From: JAQBQB01 sp963757185
Lineage (GTDB): Bacteria > Gemmatimonadota > Gemmatimonadetes > Gemmatimonadales > Gemmatimonadaceae
Assembly: GCA_963757185.1 (NCBI GenBank)
Contig: CAVWQI010000008.1
Span: forward strand, 1 to 64,000
Direction: 5' to 3'
Length of the DNA: 64,000 bases
Shown: piece after piece, positions 52,238-61,122 of the stretch
Layout: each line of letters begins with the position of its first letter
Position numbering within the stretch: the stretch's first letter is position 1
Program-made: the position numbers and the translations under genes
Notes under the pieces: generated by a model
Database searches by the model: none
Told to the model about the DNA's origin: nothing
What the model saw: the letters and a program-made list of their open reading frames with translations, nothing else

Positions 52238-52855
52238 ATGAGTTCAGCCACGATGGACACCGAAGAGCTTGCCCGTCTAGCACTCGGCGGGCGCGCGTTG
52301 AAGAATCGTCGCGTGCGACGAGCCATCATCGCGCGTCTCATCAATGAGAACGGTGAATCGTACGAGGGCGACGAGAGTGAGGAAGGCGACGAGGAGGAGG
52401 AGACGACGGCAGGCGGTGGGGAAGACCGCGAGATGCTGCGCCTGCTGATCGGAAGCAAGATGCTACGTCGCCGACGCGTGCGTCGCGCGCTGCTCGCGCA
52501 TCTGCTCCGTACGAAGAGCGAGGAGAGCGGGAGTGACGAGGAAGAAGACACGGACGAGGAGACCGGCGGAGAAGGGCGCGAGCTCGTGCGTGCGCTCATC
52601 GCCAGCAAGATCCTGCGTCGCCGTAAGGTCCGGCGTGCCATACTCATCCATCTGCTCAAGGCGAAGGCGGAGACCGAGTTCGAAGGATCGGACGACAGCG
52701 AGAGCGAAGGCGACGAAGAGACGGGCGATGAAGGCGGAGGGGAGGATCGCGAGATCGTACGGGCGCTGATCGCGAGCAAGATGCTGCGGCGCCGTCGCGT
52801 TCGTCGCGCATTGCTCACACACCTGCTGCGTGAAAAGGAAGAGGCAGTCGCGTAA
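52238..52855 (+). CDS. four-repeat basic helix/acidic linker protein
   Basis: Protein of 205 residues from ATG 52238 (cggag upstream). Four copies of a basic helical module lie at about 9-37, 63-93, 113-143 and 170-200. The core is LIASKMLRRRRVRRALLTHLL, with the pattern K-x-L-x-R-x2-V-x-R-x2-L-x2-L-L. Linkers of about 20-27 residues are almost purely Glu/Asp/Ser/Gly (for example ESEEGDEEEE). It thus alternates strongly positive helices with strongly negative, probably disordered, segments. No family is recognised. Nucleic-acid binding, polyphosphate/anion binding or self-assembly are possible; none is shown. Confidence 0.7.
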   Translation: MSSATMDTEELARLALGGRALKNRRVRRAIIARLINENGESYEGDESEEGDEEEETTAGGGEDREMLRLLIGSKMLRRRRVRRALLAHLLRTKSEESGSDEEEDTDEETGGEGRELVRALIASKILRRRKVRRAILIHLLKAKAETEFEGSDDSESEGDEETGDEGGGEDREIVRALIASKMLRRRRVRRALLTHLLREKEEAVA

Positions 52856-52865
52856 AAGAGAGCTA

Positions 52866-53049
52866 AACTGCGCCGCTGACGAACGGCGCTGACTAAGTAA
52901 GAGCGCGGACTGAAGAGGGCGCACGAGCCAAAGAGCGCGAAAGGCGCGACTGCCCAACGACGTTCGGCAGTCGCGCCATTCGCGAGGTTCGGCTTCTGCG
53001 CCCCAACTGAGTCCGCGCCGTTCGGCCCGCCGTCAGTCAGCTGCGCCGT
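52866..53049. repeat. gene-end quasi-palindrome, copy 9
   Basis: Begins about 10 bases after the four-repeat gene: gactaagtaagagcgc, central loop caacgacgttcgg, right arm gcgccccaactgagtccgcgcc region, end gtcagtcagctgcgcc. Plus orientation. Confidence 0.88.
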
Positions 53050-53223
53050 AATGCCTTCGTCCTCCCCCTTCCATCGCCGCCCCGGGACGAAACGGCGCAC
53101 CTTCTGATAGTGCATCCATCGGATTTCCGTGCGGATCGAGCGGTCGGCGAGCCCACGCCTAGTGGCTGACCCGCGCGACGGTGTTGGCGAAACGCTCAGA
53201 ACATTGGATGCAGAGGTTCAAAA

Positions 53224-54969
53224 ATGACGCGGCACGATCGTTCACCATTTCTTGATGGCCGGCGAGTACTGCGATGGACGGTCGCCGCCGGTCTCGTGGC
53301 TTTGTGCTCAGCTGGAGCCGGCGCGCAATCCGCACAGCAGATGGCCGCCAAGCCGAACATTCTCTTCATCATGGGAGACGACATCGGCTGGATGCAGCCG
53401 AGCATCTACCATCGCGGCCTGATGGTCGGCGAGACGCCCAACATCGATCGCATCGGTCATGAAGGCGCGATGTTCGTCGACTACTTGGCCGAGCAGAGCT
53501 GCACTTCCGGGCGCAACGCGTTCTTCACCGGCATGTATCCGCTGCGCACGGGAATGATCCCGCCACAGCTGCCGGGCAGTCCCTCGTATTTGCGGCCCGG
53601 CACGCCGGCGCTCGCGGTATTCCTGCACGACCTCGGCTATACAACGGGAGAATTCGGCAAGAATCATCTAGGCGATCACACCGCTGCCTTGCCGACGGCG
53701 CACGGATTTCAGGAATACTGGGGGTATCTCTACCACCTCGATGCAATGCAGCAGGTCAGCTTCCCGGACATCAACTCGGCGCCAAACGTCCAGGGCGTTG
53801 CGCCGCCGTGCAAGAACACGCCGGTGCCAGGGCTCCCCGAGGTTCCCGGAGCAGTCGACCAGAAGACGACGACTTGTCTAATGCCGCCGCGCCCGGTCAT
53901 CTGGTGCAAATCGGTCGACGGGACTGAGAAGAACCAGACGTGCAAAGATGAGGGGCCTTTGACGCTCGACCGGTCGAAGACCGTGGACGAAGAGATCTCG
54001 GCGAAGGTCGTCGACTTCATGGACCGCAACGATCCGAAGAAAACCGGCAAGCCCTTCTTCGTCTGGTACAATCCGGCGCGCATGCACGTCGTGACCGCGC
54101 TCTCGCCCAAGTACGAGGCGATGCTGGGCGTCAGGGGCGGCAAGGACTGGGGCGTCAACGAAGCCGGCATGAAGCAGCTCGACGACAACATCGGCGTCGT
54201 GCTCAAGAAGCTCGACGAGATGGGCCAGCTCAACAACACGATCGTGGTCTTCACGACCGACAACGGGGCCGAGCAGATCAGCTTCCCCGATGGCGGCATC
54301 ACTCCGTTCAAGGGTCAGAAGGGCGAGGCCTGGGAGGGCGGCTACCGCGCGCCGATGGTGGTTCGCTGGCCGGGGCACATCCCGGCGGGTACGGTGTCAA
54401 CCGAAATGTTCGCCTCGCTCGACTGGCTACCGACGTTGGTCGACATCGCCGGCGGCCCGAAGGGCGACGGACTGAAGAAAGAGATCGAGGCGGGCACGTA
54501 CCCGGGCATCGTCAAGACGACGCTCGACGGCTACGATCAGCGAGACTACCTCGAGTGCAAGACCGAGAAGTCGGCGCGCGACGTCTTCTTCTACTTCTCG
54601 GGCGCGACACCTTCCGCGCTGCGATACAAGAACTGGAAGATGTACTACACGATGTCGCAGCCCGGGCCGGCCGGTTGGATCATGCCGCTCATCCCGTTCC
54701 ACTTCACGTTGGTGCAGAACATCAAGCGCGACCCGTTCGAGCAGAACGTCGGCATCGATCAGAAGTCGGCGATGAGTCTCGGCGGTGCGCTGGGCGGGCC
54801 GCTGACCGCGTTCCAATACGACTGGAACATGCTGCCACTGGGCCAGCAGTTGTGGGAGCGGGAGCTGGAAACGTACGCGAAATTCCCGCCGCTTCAGAAC
54901 CCCGAGAGCTATAACCTCAGCGGGATCCTGGCGGAGATGAAGCAGAAGAGTCACCATCCGGGCGAGTGA
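53224..54969 (+). CDS. secreted arylsulfatase family protein
   Basis: Protein of 581 residues with an N-terminal signal peptide (LRWTVAAGLVALCSAGAGAQ). Metal-binding Asp pair in NILFIMGDDIGW (52-53). The formylglycine motif is CTSGR at 93-97 (C-x-S-x-R type, oxidised by a formylglycine-generating enzyme encoded elsewhere). Later ligands are in VFTTDNGAEQ and the block EGGYRAPMVVRWPGHIP. It cleaves sulfate esters in the periplasm or outside; natural substrate is unknown. Related to, but distinct from, the sulfatase at 61123-63573. Confidence 0.9.
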   Translation: MTRHDRSPFLDGRRVLRWTVAAGLVALCSAGAGAQSAQQMAAKPNILFIMGDDIGWMQPSIYHRGLMVGETPNIDRIGHEGAMFVDYLAEQSCTSGRNAFFTGMYPLRTGMIPPQLPGSPSYLRPGTPALAVFLHDLGYTTGEFGKNHLGDHTAALPTAHGFQEYWGYLYHLDAMQQVSFPDINSAPNVQGVAPPCKNTPVPGLPEVPGAVDQKTTTCLMPPRPVIWCKSVDGTEKNQTCKDEGPLTLDRSKTVDEEISAKVVDFMDRNDPKKTGKPFFVWYNPARMHVVTALSPKYEAMLGVRGGKDWGVNEAGMKQLDDNIGVVLKKLDEMGQLNNTIVVFTTDNGAEQISFPDGGITPFKGQKGEAWEGGYRAPMVVRWPGHIPAGTVSTEMFASLDWLPTLVDIAGGPKGDGLKKEIEAGTYPGIVKTTLDGYDQRDYLECKTEKSARDVFFYFSGATPSALRYKNWKMYYTMSQPGPAGWIMPLIPFHFTLVQNIKRDPFEQNVGIDQKSAMSLGGALGGPLTAFQYDWNMLPLGQQLWERELETYAKFPPLQNPESYNLSGILAEMKQKSHHPGE

Positions 54970-55105
54970 CTAAGTAGGAGCGCACAAGCCCAACCACGTG
55001 AAGGGCGCGATTGCCAAACGACATTCGGCAGTCGCGCCTTTCGCGCTGGTCGGCTGTTGCGCTTGGGTTCCGTCGTTAGCGCCGCCGTCAGTCAGCTGCG
55101 CTTTG
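54968..55105. repeat. gene-end quasi-palindrome, copy 10 (shortened left arm)
   Basis: Starts at the sulfatase stop codon itself (gactaagtaggagcgc), central loop caaacgacattcgg, end gtcagtcagctgcgct. The outermost left units are missing. Plus orientation. Confidence 0.85.
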
Positions 55106-55174
55106 CAGTCGTTCGACGATCGCCCCAAAGTCCAATGGTGACGACGCCGCTCGTGTGGATCGTTTGGTGTGTCC

Positions 55175-57530
55175 ATGCGCCAGCCTCCCGCCAAGCGAAA
55201 ACCACAGAAGCGTCCGCTGCGGCCTGAGCGACCGCGACTTTCGCGATCGACGTTGCTATTCGGATCCACCGCGGCGATCGCCGTCGTTGTCGGCGTTGGT
55301 GCGTGGCTGCTTGGAGGTCCGTCGGGCGCGAAGCTCGCGTCGCCGCATCGAGACGCGCCGACTGGCGAGTTCGTCGGGAGCAAGGCGTGCCGGTCGTGTC
55401 ACACCGCCGAAAGCGAGCGCTGGTCTCGGTCGCATCACAGCGCGGCGATGGCCGTGGCGACGGACTCGAGTGTCTTCGCGCGCTTCAACAATACGAAAGT
55501 CGCGGCCGGCGGCGTCGGTGACGCCTTCTATAGAAGGGACGGCAAGTTCTTCGTCCATACCAACGGTCCGGACGGGCGCCTGGGTGACTTCGCCATCTCG
55601 TACACGTTCGGCGTCGCTCCACTGCAGCAGTACCTCGTGGCGCTTTCCAAAGGGCGACTCCAAGCGCTGACGACGGCGTGGGACAGCCGGGCCGCGGCGG
55701 CCGGGGGACAACGGTGGTTCAGTCTCTACACGGACGTGCGCTCGAGCGAAGACGAGCTGCACTGGACTCGGCCTGCGCAAAACTGGAACTACATGTGCGC
55801 CGACTGCCACTCGACGAACGTGCGGAAGAACTACGACGCCGCGGCGGACAGTTTTGCGACGACGTGGTCGGAGATCGCCGTCGGTTGCGAAGCGTGCCAC
55901 GGACCGGGATCGCGACACATGGCGTGGGCAGCGAGCGGCGGACGCTCGAGTCGTGATTCGACGATGGGCCTCACCGTGCAGCTCGACGAGCGGCATCGCG
56001 TCACATGGCTGGCGAACGCGTCGACGGGGAACGCGGTGCGCTCTCATCCGCGGACGAGCGATCGCGAGCTTCAAGTGTGCGCCCAGTGCCACTCGCGCCG
56101 GCGGCAGATCGCGGAAGAGTATGTCGCGGGGAAACCGTACTATGATCACTACCGGCCGGCGCTGCTGACCAGTCCGTTGTATTTCGCCGACGGACAGCAG
56201 CGCGGCGAAGTGTACGAGTGGGGGTCATTCCTACAGAGCCGCATGAACGCGCACGGCGTCACGTGCAGCGACTGCCATGAGCCGCACAGTGGCGAGCTCC
56301 GCGCACCGGGTGCGGCCGTGTGCGCCACGTGTCACTCACCCGCCAAGTACGACGCGCCGTCCCATCAACATCATCAGGTGTCAGCCAGTGTCACCTGTCT
56401 CTCGTGCCACATGCCGGCCGCTACATATATGAAGGTCGATTCTCGGCGCGACCACAGCTTCCGCGTGCCGCGTCCGGATCTGTCGGTCTCGCTCGGCACG
56501 CCGAACGCCTGCGCGTCGTGTCACGCCGATCGCGGTGCCCAGTGGGCGGCGAGCCAGATCACCGCGTGGCGATCCGGGGACACCTCGGCGATTGGCTTTC
56601 AGCGATTCGCCGCCGCCTTCGCCGCCGTGGACGCAGGGAAGGCCGACGCGCGGCAGTTGTTGAAAGACGTTGCCAGCGACACGACACAACCGGCGATCGC
56701 TCGCGCGACCGCACTGGCCGACCTTCCGGCTTCGGATCGCGACGCGATCAACGCACTAAGCAGAGGCCTCTACGACCGGAGCCCCCTGGTGCGCCTCGGC
56801 GCGCTTCAAGGCCTTTCACTCGCCGAACCGTCGGAACGCTCGCTGCTGACGACGCCCGCTCCTCTCCGACTCGATGCGCGCCGTGCGAATCGCGGCGACG
56901 CAGTTGCAGGCTGGGACCGCATTCGCTTCGTCGGAGCAACAGGCCGCGTTCCAGCGCGCGTCCCGCGAGTTCGTGATGTCGGAGCTGTACGACGCCGATC
57001 GCGCCGACGCCCGAACCAATCTTGGCACCTTCTACGCCGAGCTGGGCGACCTTTCGCGCGCCGAGTCCGAGTTGAAGGCGGCGATCCGGCTCGACCCGTT
57101 CTTCCCGCCCGCGTACGTGAACCTCGCCGACGTTTTTCGCGCCCAACAGACGGCGCGCGATCCCGAGGCGGAGTTGGTGTTACGGTCGGGTCTCCTGAAA
57201 GCGCCGGCGAGCGCCGCACTTCACCACGCGCTCGGCCTCGTTCTCATTCGGCTACACCGGCTCGACGACGCTCGCGCCGAGCTTCAGCGCGCCGCGCACC
57301 TCGACCCAACCAACGTGCGCTTCGGCTACGCGTACGCAGTCGCGCTGTACTCGACCGGCAAGGCGAAAGCATCGATCGCGGCGCTCGAGCATCTGCTCAC
57401 GCTAGACGAAAACAATCGCGACGTTCTCGCGGCGTTGGCTAGCTACCACCAAGAACAAGGTGAGGTCGCGCTCGCCAAGCAGTACGGTGATCGATTGCGC
57501 GCTTTGACACCCGGTGACGGGAGGCGATGA
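55175..57530 (+). pseudogene. octaheme cytochrome c with C-terminal TPR, one frameshift
   Basis: From ATG 55175: a basic N-terminus, one membrane anchor (about 28-48), then eight CxxCH heme sites in order: CRSCH, CADCH, CEACH, CAQCH, CSDCH, CATCH, CLSCH, CASCH. The following region is helical and runs into tetratricopeptide repeats (ARTNLGTFYAELGDLSRAESELKAAIRLDP; HHALGLVLIRLHRLDDARAEL). The frame changes near 56840-56880, so the TPR part (to 57530) lies in another frame from the heme part. It would be an electron-transfer or nitrite/hydroxylamine-type multiheme protein facing the periplasm. Confidence 0.85.
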
Positions 57531-57590
57531 GCAGCAAACTTGGCCTGCGGCTAGCGGAGCCGGCATCGGAGCAATCCCATCGCCGCGCGC

Positions 57591-58928
57591 CTACGCTGGA
57601 TCCTGGATCGTCAGTTCCGGCGGCCGCAGAAGCGACAGAAGCACTCCGACGAGACTCACCCCCGCCGCGACCGACAACCATATCGCCGGCGACGCCTTGT
57701 TCCCGGTTCGCTCGATGAGCCACGTCGCTATTGCCGGCGTGAATCCGCCGAACACGGCCGTCGCAAGGCTGTAGGCGAGCGAGAAACCCGCCGTTCGGAC
57801 CTCGGCCGGCATGATCTCGGTCAGGAACGGAACCATCGCGCCGTTGTAGATGCCGAAGAAGGACGAGAACAACAGTTCGACCACGAGCAGCCGCTCGAAG
57901 CTCGGCGCCGTCACCAGCCATCGCATCGCGGGATAGGCGAGCACGATGGTCAAAATCGGGATCAACACGAGCAGCGGCCGGCGTCCGATTCTATCAGACA
58001 CCGCGCCGGCCACTGGCAGCCAGATGAAGTTCGAGAGCCCGACACAGAGCGTTACAATGAACGTCGCGGACGGCTCCAAGTGCAGCGACTGGCGTCCGAA
58101 GGTCGGAGTATACGTCGTGATCAAGTAGAAGCTCGTCGTCGTGAACGCGACGAGCGTCATGCCGGTAAGCACGAGCACCCAGTTGGCGAGCAGCACGCGC
58201 GATACGTCGGCCAACAGCCGCGGGTGATGCCTCATCGCCTTGAATGCGCGAGTTTCTTCGAGCGAGCGGCGGAGCCAGAGAATGATCGGAATGATCAGAC
58301 AGCCGACGATGAGTGGAATCCGCCACCCAAACGCCGACATCTGATCGCCGGTCAGATTGATCGTCAGCCCGAGGCCGAGGATCGCGGTAAAAACCACCGC
58401 GAGCTGCTGGCTCGCCGACTGCCACGAGCAGTAGAAACCACGGTGTCCGGGCGTAGCGATCTCGGCGAGGTACACCGACACGCCGCCGAGCTCCACGCCC
58501 GCCGACAACCCTTGGATGAGCCGCCCGACGACGATGATGACCGGCGCGATGAGTCCGATCGACGCGTATCCCGGAGTGGCCGCGATCGTGAGTGTGCCGA
58601 TCGCCATGAGGCCGAGGGTCACGATGAGTCCGCGCCGGCGGCCGACGCGATCGATGTAGGCGCCGAGTACCACCGCTCCGATCGGCCGCATCAGGTAGCC
58701 GACGCCGAACGTCATCAGCGACAGCATCAGCGATGCAAATTCGCTCCCCGCCGGGAAAAACGTCTTGCCGATGTACGTCGCGTAGTACCCATACACGATG
58801 AAGTCGTACATCTCGAGGAAATTGCCGCTCGCCACACGGACGACGGCGCCGATCGTCTCGCGACGCGGGACCTCATGCGGTGACGTCGGCGCGTCCGAGA
58901 TCACGTCGCTCGAGAGGGTCGAGCTCAT
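57591..58928 (-). CDS. MFS transporter, metabolite:H+ symporter type
   Basis: Protein of 445 residues with 12 predicted helices. The N-terminal GNFLEMYDFIVYGYYATYIGKTFFP matches the MHS family (citrate, proline-betaine, alpha-ketoglutarate symporters). The loop 2-3 signature is GAYIDRVGRRRGL, the sugar-porter-like loop SAGVELGGVSVYLAE, and the repeat in the second half GAVSDRIGRRPLLVL. Closest in look to citrate/tricarballylate symporters. It would import an organic acid with a proton. No regulator or catabolic gene adjoins; it is convergent with the cytochrome gene. Confidence 0.85.
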   Translation of the reverse strand: MSSTLSSDVISDAPTSPHEVPRRETIGAVVRVASGNFLEMYDFIVYGYYATYIGKTFFPAGSEFASLMLSLMTFGVGYLMRPIGAVVLGAYIDRVGRRRGLIVTLGLMAIGTLTIAATPGYASIGLIAPVIIVVGRLIQGLSAGVELGGVSVYLAEIATPGHRGFYCSWQSASQQLAVVFTAILGLGLTINLTGDQMSAFGWRIPLIVGCLIIPIILWLRRSLEETRAFKAMRHHPRLLADVSRVLLANWVLVLTGMTLVAFTTTSFYLITTYTPTFGRQSLHLEPSATFIVTLCVGLSNFIWLPVAGAVSDRIGRRPLLVLIPILTIVLAYPAMRWLVTAPSFERLLVVELLFSSFFGIYNGAMVPFLTEIMPAEVRTAGFSLAYSLATAVFGGFTPAIATWLIERTGNKASPAIWLSVAAGVSLVGVLLSLLRPPELTIQDPA

Positions 58929-59114
58929 CGCGACCTCGCCGGCACGATCGGAAGGATGATGCGCGACGGATACGTGGCGCTGTGATACACGGTGTTGTCC
59001 GCCGTCACAGCAGATGTCCGGTGAGAGACGCGGAAATGTGAAACCGCGGGCTCCAGTTCACCAGGCGGGTCGCTCTCGCGTCAATGCTACGAAGCCGGCT
59101 AAATCGCTCGGCGT

Positions 59115-59463
59115 ACACGCACCGAGCCGTCCGAGGTCTTCCGCGCGACCAGTGCAATACTGCCGACACCGCCCGGCAGTATTGCCTCGGCTCGCGCTCC
59201 AGACCCCGGGCCGTCTCGGCGCTGCCTCCCTGCGCGAGCGCGCTTCGTGGGGAACTCGATCGCGGAACGTGCCGCGCTCGCGGTGGTCTGTGCGCACGCG
59301 CTGGGCGCGACGCGCGGCCACGCACGCACGCAGTTTGTTGTTCGCCGATTCGAGTGAGCGAGCGGGTGGGGCTGTCCGGAGCGGAGCCGAGGCACTATTG
59401 CCGGGCAGTGTCGGCAATAGTGCACTGGTCCGCGGAGGACAGTCCCACCCCGAGCCCCATCCT
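59115..59463. repeat. hairpin-bearing inverted-repeat element, copy E
   Basis: Same orientation as copy A. Left hairpin CAATACTGCC / GGCAGTATTG at 59155-59184. Right hairpin CACTATTGCC / GGCAATAGTG at 59393-59422, where position 3 of the stem is C instead of G and its partner is G instead of C: a compensated change relative to copy A. The core of about 150 bp differs from the other copies. It lies between the transporter start and the DUF1254 gene stop. Confidence 0.88.
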
Positions 59464-59499
59464 CGAGGCCGAGCCCTCGAGCGCTGAGCGGCCGTGCGG

Positions 59500-60972
59500 T
59501 TATTGCGCGGCTTTGATGACCGGCGGCTTCCAGCTTCCGTCGAGGACAGCCTGGTCGGGCCAATAGTCGCGGATCCAGATCGAGAAATTTCCTGGCGGCG
59601 CCGGCAACCAGTTGGATTCCTTGTCTCTGCCTGGCGATTGGTTCCCGACGTAGAGCGTCAGGCTGCCGTCGTCGTTGTACTTGAGCGACTTGTTCTTGGT
59701 GCCGAGCGCGAAGCGGTTCAGCGAATTCGGGTAGAAGAAGTGTTCGGGGTTGTACACCGTCAACGACCAGAAACCCTTCGTCGGCGGGAGCTCGCCTTTC
59801 GGGAACGTGACCTCGTACGTCGACTTGCCCACGAGCGCCGCCGACTTCGAATCGTTCTCGGTGTAGTAGTACACGGTCTCGTTGCGCTTGTTGGAGTACG
59901 GGTAGGCCTTCACCGCGCCCATACGGTGGAAGTAGTCCGTGCCCCACGCGGCGTTATTGCGCGCGGATGTCCAGCCGTTGCCCGCGGGCTGACCGTCATA
60001 GCGCCACTGCATCATTGGCGCGACCATTTCCTCATCCGCCGCAAACGCAGTTTCCCGAAGCGTCTTCGCGAGGTCCGAGTTGCTCGCGCACGCATCGAGC
60101 ACGCTGGCGATCCACTTGTAGAGCGGCTCCTCTCCCGGCATCGGCGGTACTTGCTTCATGATTTTCGGGAGCTCGTCGAAGAACGTCGCCGGGTCCACCC
60201 ACGGCGGTTGCGTGCTCGAATATTTGGGCGGTGCCTTTTCCTTTGGCACCGGCAAATGAGGGAGCGTGCTCCAGTCCTTCGTCTTCATTTTCCCGTCGAA
60301 CTGGCTCAGCGGATAGATCTGAATGTTGCTCAGCGCGGGCTGGATGGCCGCGTGATCCTCGGGGGTGTCGTTCATGAAGATGCGCGGCATCGCCACGGCG
60401 TAGTCGGTGGTTGAGCGCACGACGCCGGAAATGCCGGCCGGAGTTGCGCCTTTCCAGTTCGGTCCGACGATCATGTAGAAACCGGGCTTGGTGCCGTACT
60501 GCAACCCGAGCTCGCTGATCTCATCCGTGCGCGCGTCGTACACCGGATACGTCCAGAAACGATCCCCAAAGTCGGGCACTTGCAAAACCACCGGTTCCTT
60601 CGCGAGCGACAGCCAGCCCAACCCGTAGACGACATCTTGATTCGGGATGGCGACGAAAGTCTCGGCGGGACTGATGTAGTTGGTCAGCATCACCACCTGA
60701 TTCATCGGACCGATGGGCATGATGCCGGCGAGTAGTGCCGTTTCGGGAGCCTTCGTGAGCTCGGTCCGCTGGTTATAGACATACATGAGAGGCCATCCCC
60801 ACACGTACGCCATGCGTGCCACCATCTGCACGTACGCCTTTGTCATCGGACCGGGCTGCGGGCCCGGCACTTCCGCCGGGGTTTGCGGAACGGGGAGTGA
60901 TTGCGCGTGAAGAATGCCGCCGAGCGCGAGAATGACGCCGATCGAGGCGGCAGCGGATTTGAGGTGCTTCAT
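59500..60972 (-). CDS. secreted DUF1254/DUF1214 domain protein
   Basis: Protein of 490 residues with a signal peptide (AAASIGVILALGGILHAQS). DUF1254 occupies the first half (AYVWGWPLMYVYNQRTEL, NQDVVYGLGWLSLAKEPVVLQVPDF, RFWTYPVYDARTDEISELG). DUF1214 occupies the second (RNNAAWGTDYFHRMGAV, GFWSLTVYNPEHFFYPNSLNRFALG, SNWLPAPPGNFSIWIRDYWP). The combination is common as exported proteins of unknown role, often next to sulfatases and MetA-like porins, as here. The trio on this strand (porin, sulfatase, DUF1254) may be one operon. Confidence 0.85.
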   Translation of the reverse strand: MKHLKSAAASIGVILALGGILHAQSLPVPQTPAEVPGPQPGPMTKAYVQMVARMAYVWGWPLMYVYNQRTELTKAPETALLAGIMPIGPMNQVVMLTNYISPAETFVAIPNQDVVYGLGWLSLAKEPVVLQVPDFGDRFWTYPVYDARTDEISELGLQYGTKPGFYMIVGPNWKGATPAGISGVVRSTTDYAVAMPRIFMNDTPEDHAAIQPALSNIQIYPLSQFDGKMKTKDWSTLPHLPVPKEKAPPKYSSTQPPWVDPATFFDELPKIMKQVPPMPGEEPLYKWIASVLDACASNSDLAKTLRETAFAADEEMVAPMMQWRYDGQPAGNGWTSARNNAAWGTDYFHRMGAVKAYPYSNKRNETVYYYTENDSKSAALVGKSTYEVTFPKGELPPTKGFWSLTVYNPEHFFYPNSLNRFALGTKNKSLKYNDDGSLTLYVGNQSPGRDKESNWLPAPPGNFSIWIRDYWPDQAVLDGSWKPPVIKAAQ

Positions 60973-61122
60973 GTCGGTTCGCCGGGTGGGCAGAGTCTAT
61001 TGGAACATTCCGACGACGACGACCAAACGAAATTGGGCGAAGGGCCTGAGAATCGACTCCACCGGAACGCGGGCTCTTCCAATAGGCGAGCACCCCGTGT
61101 GACAGCCGCTCAGGCGAGTTTG

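Noticed and set aside
28248..55105. The gene-end palindromes as a CRISPR-like or integron (attC) array
   Set aside because: They are dispersed between ordinary genes of 0.4-3.4 kb, not clustered, have no spacer or cassette structure, and no integrase or cas gene is present.
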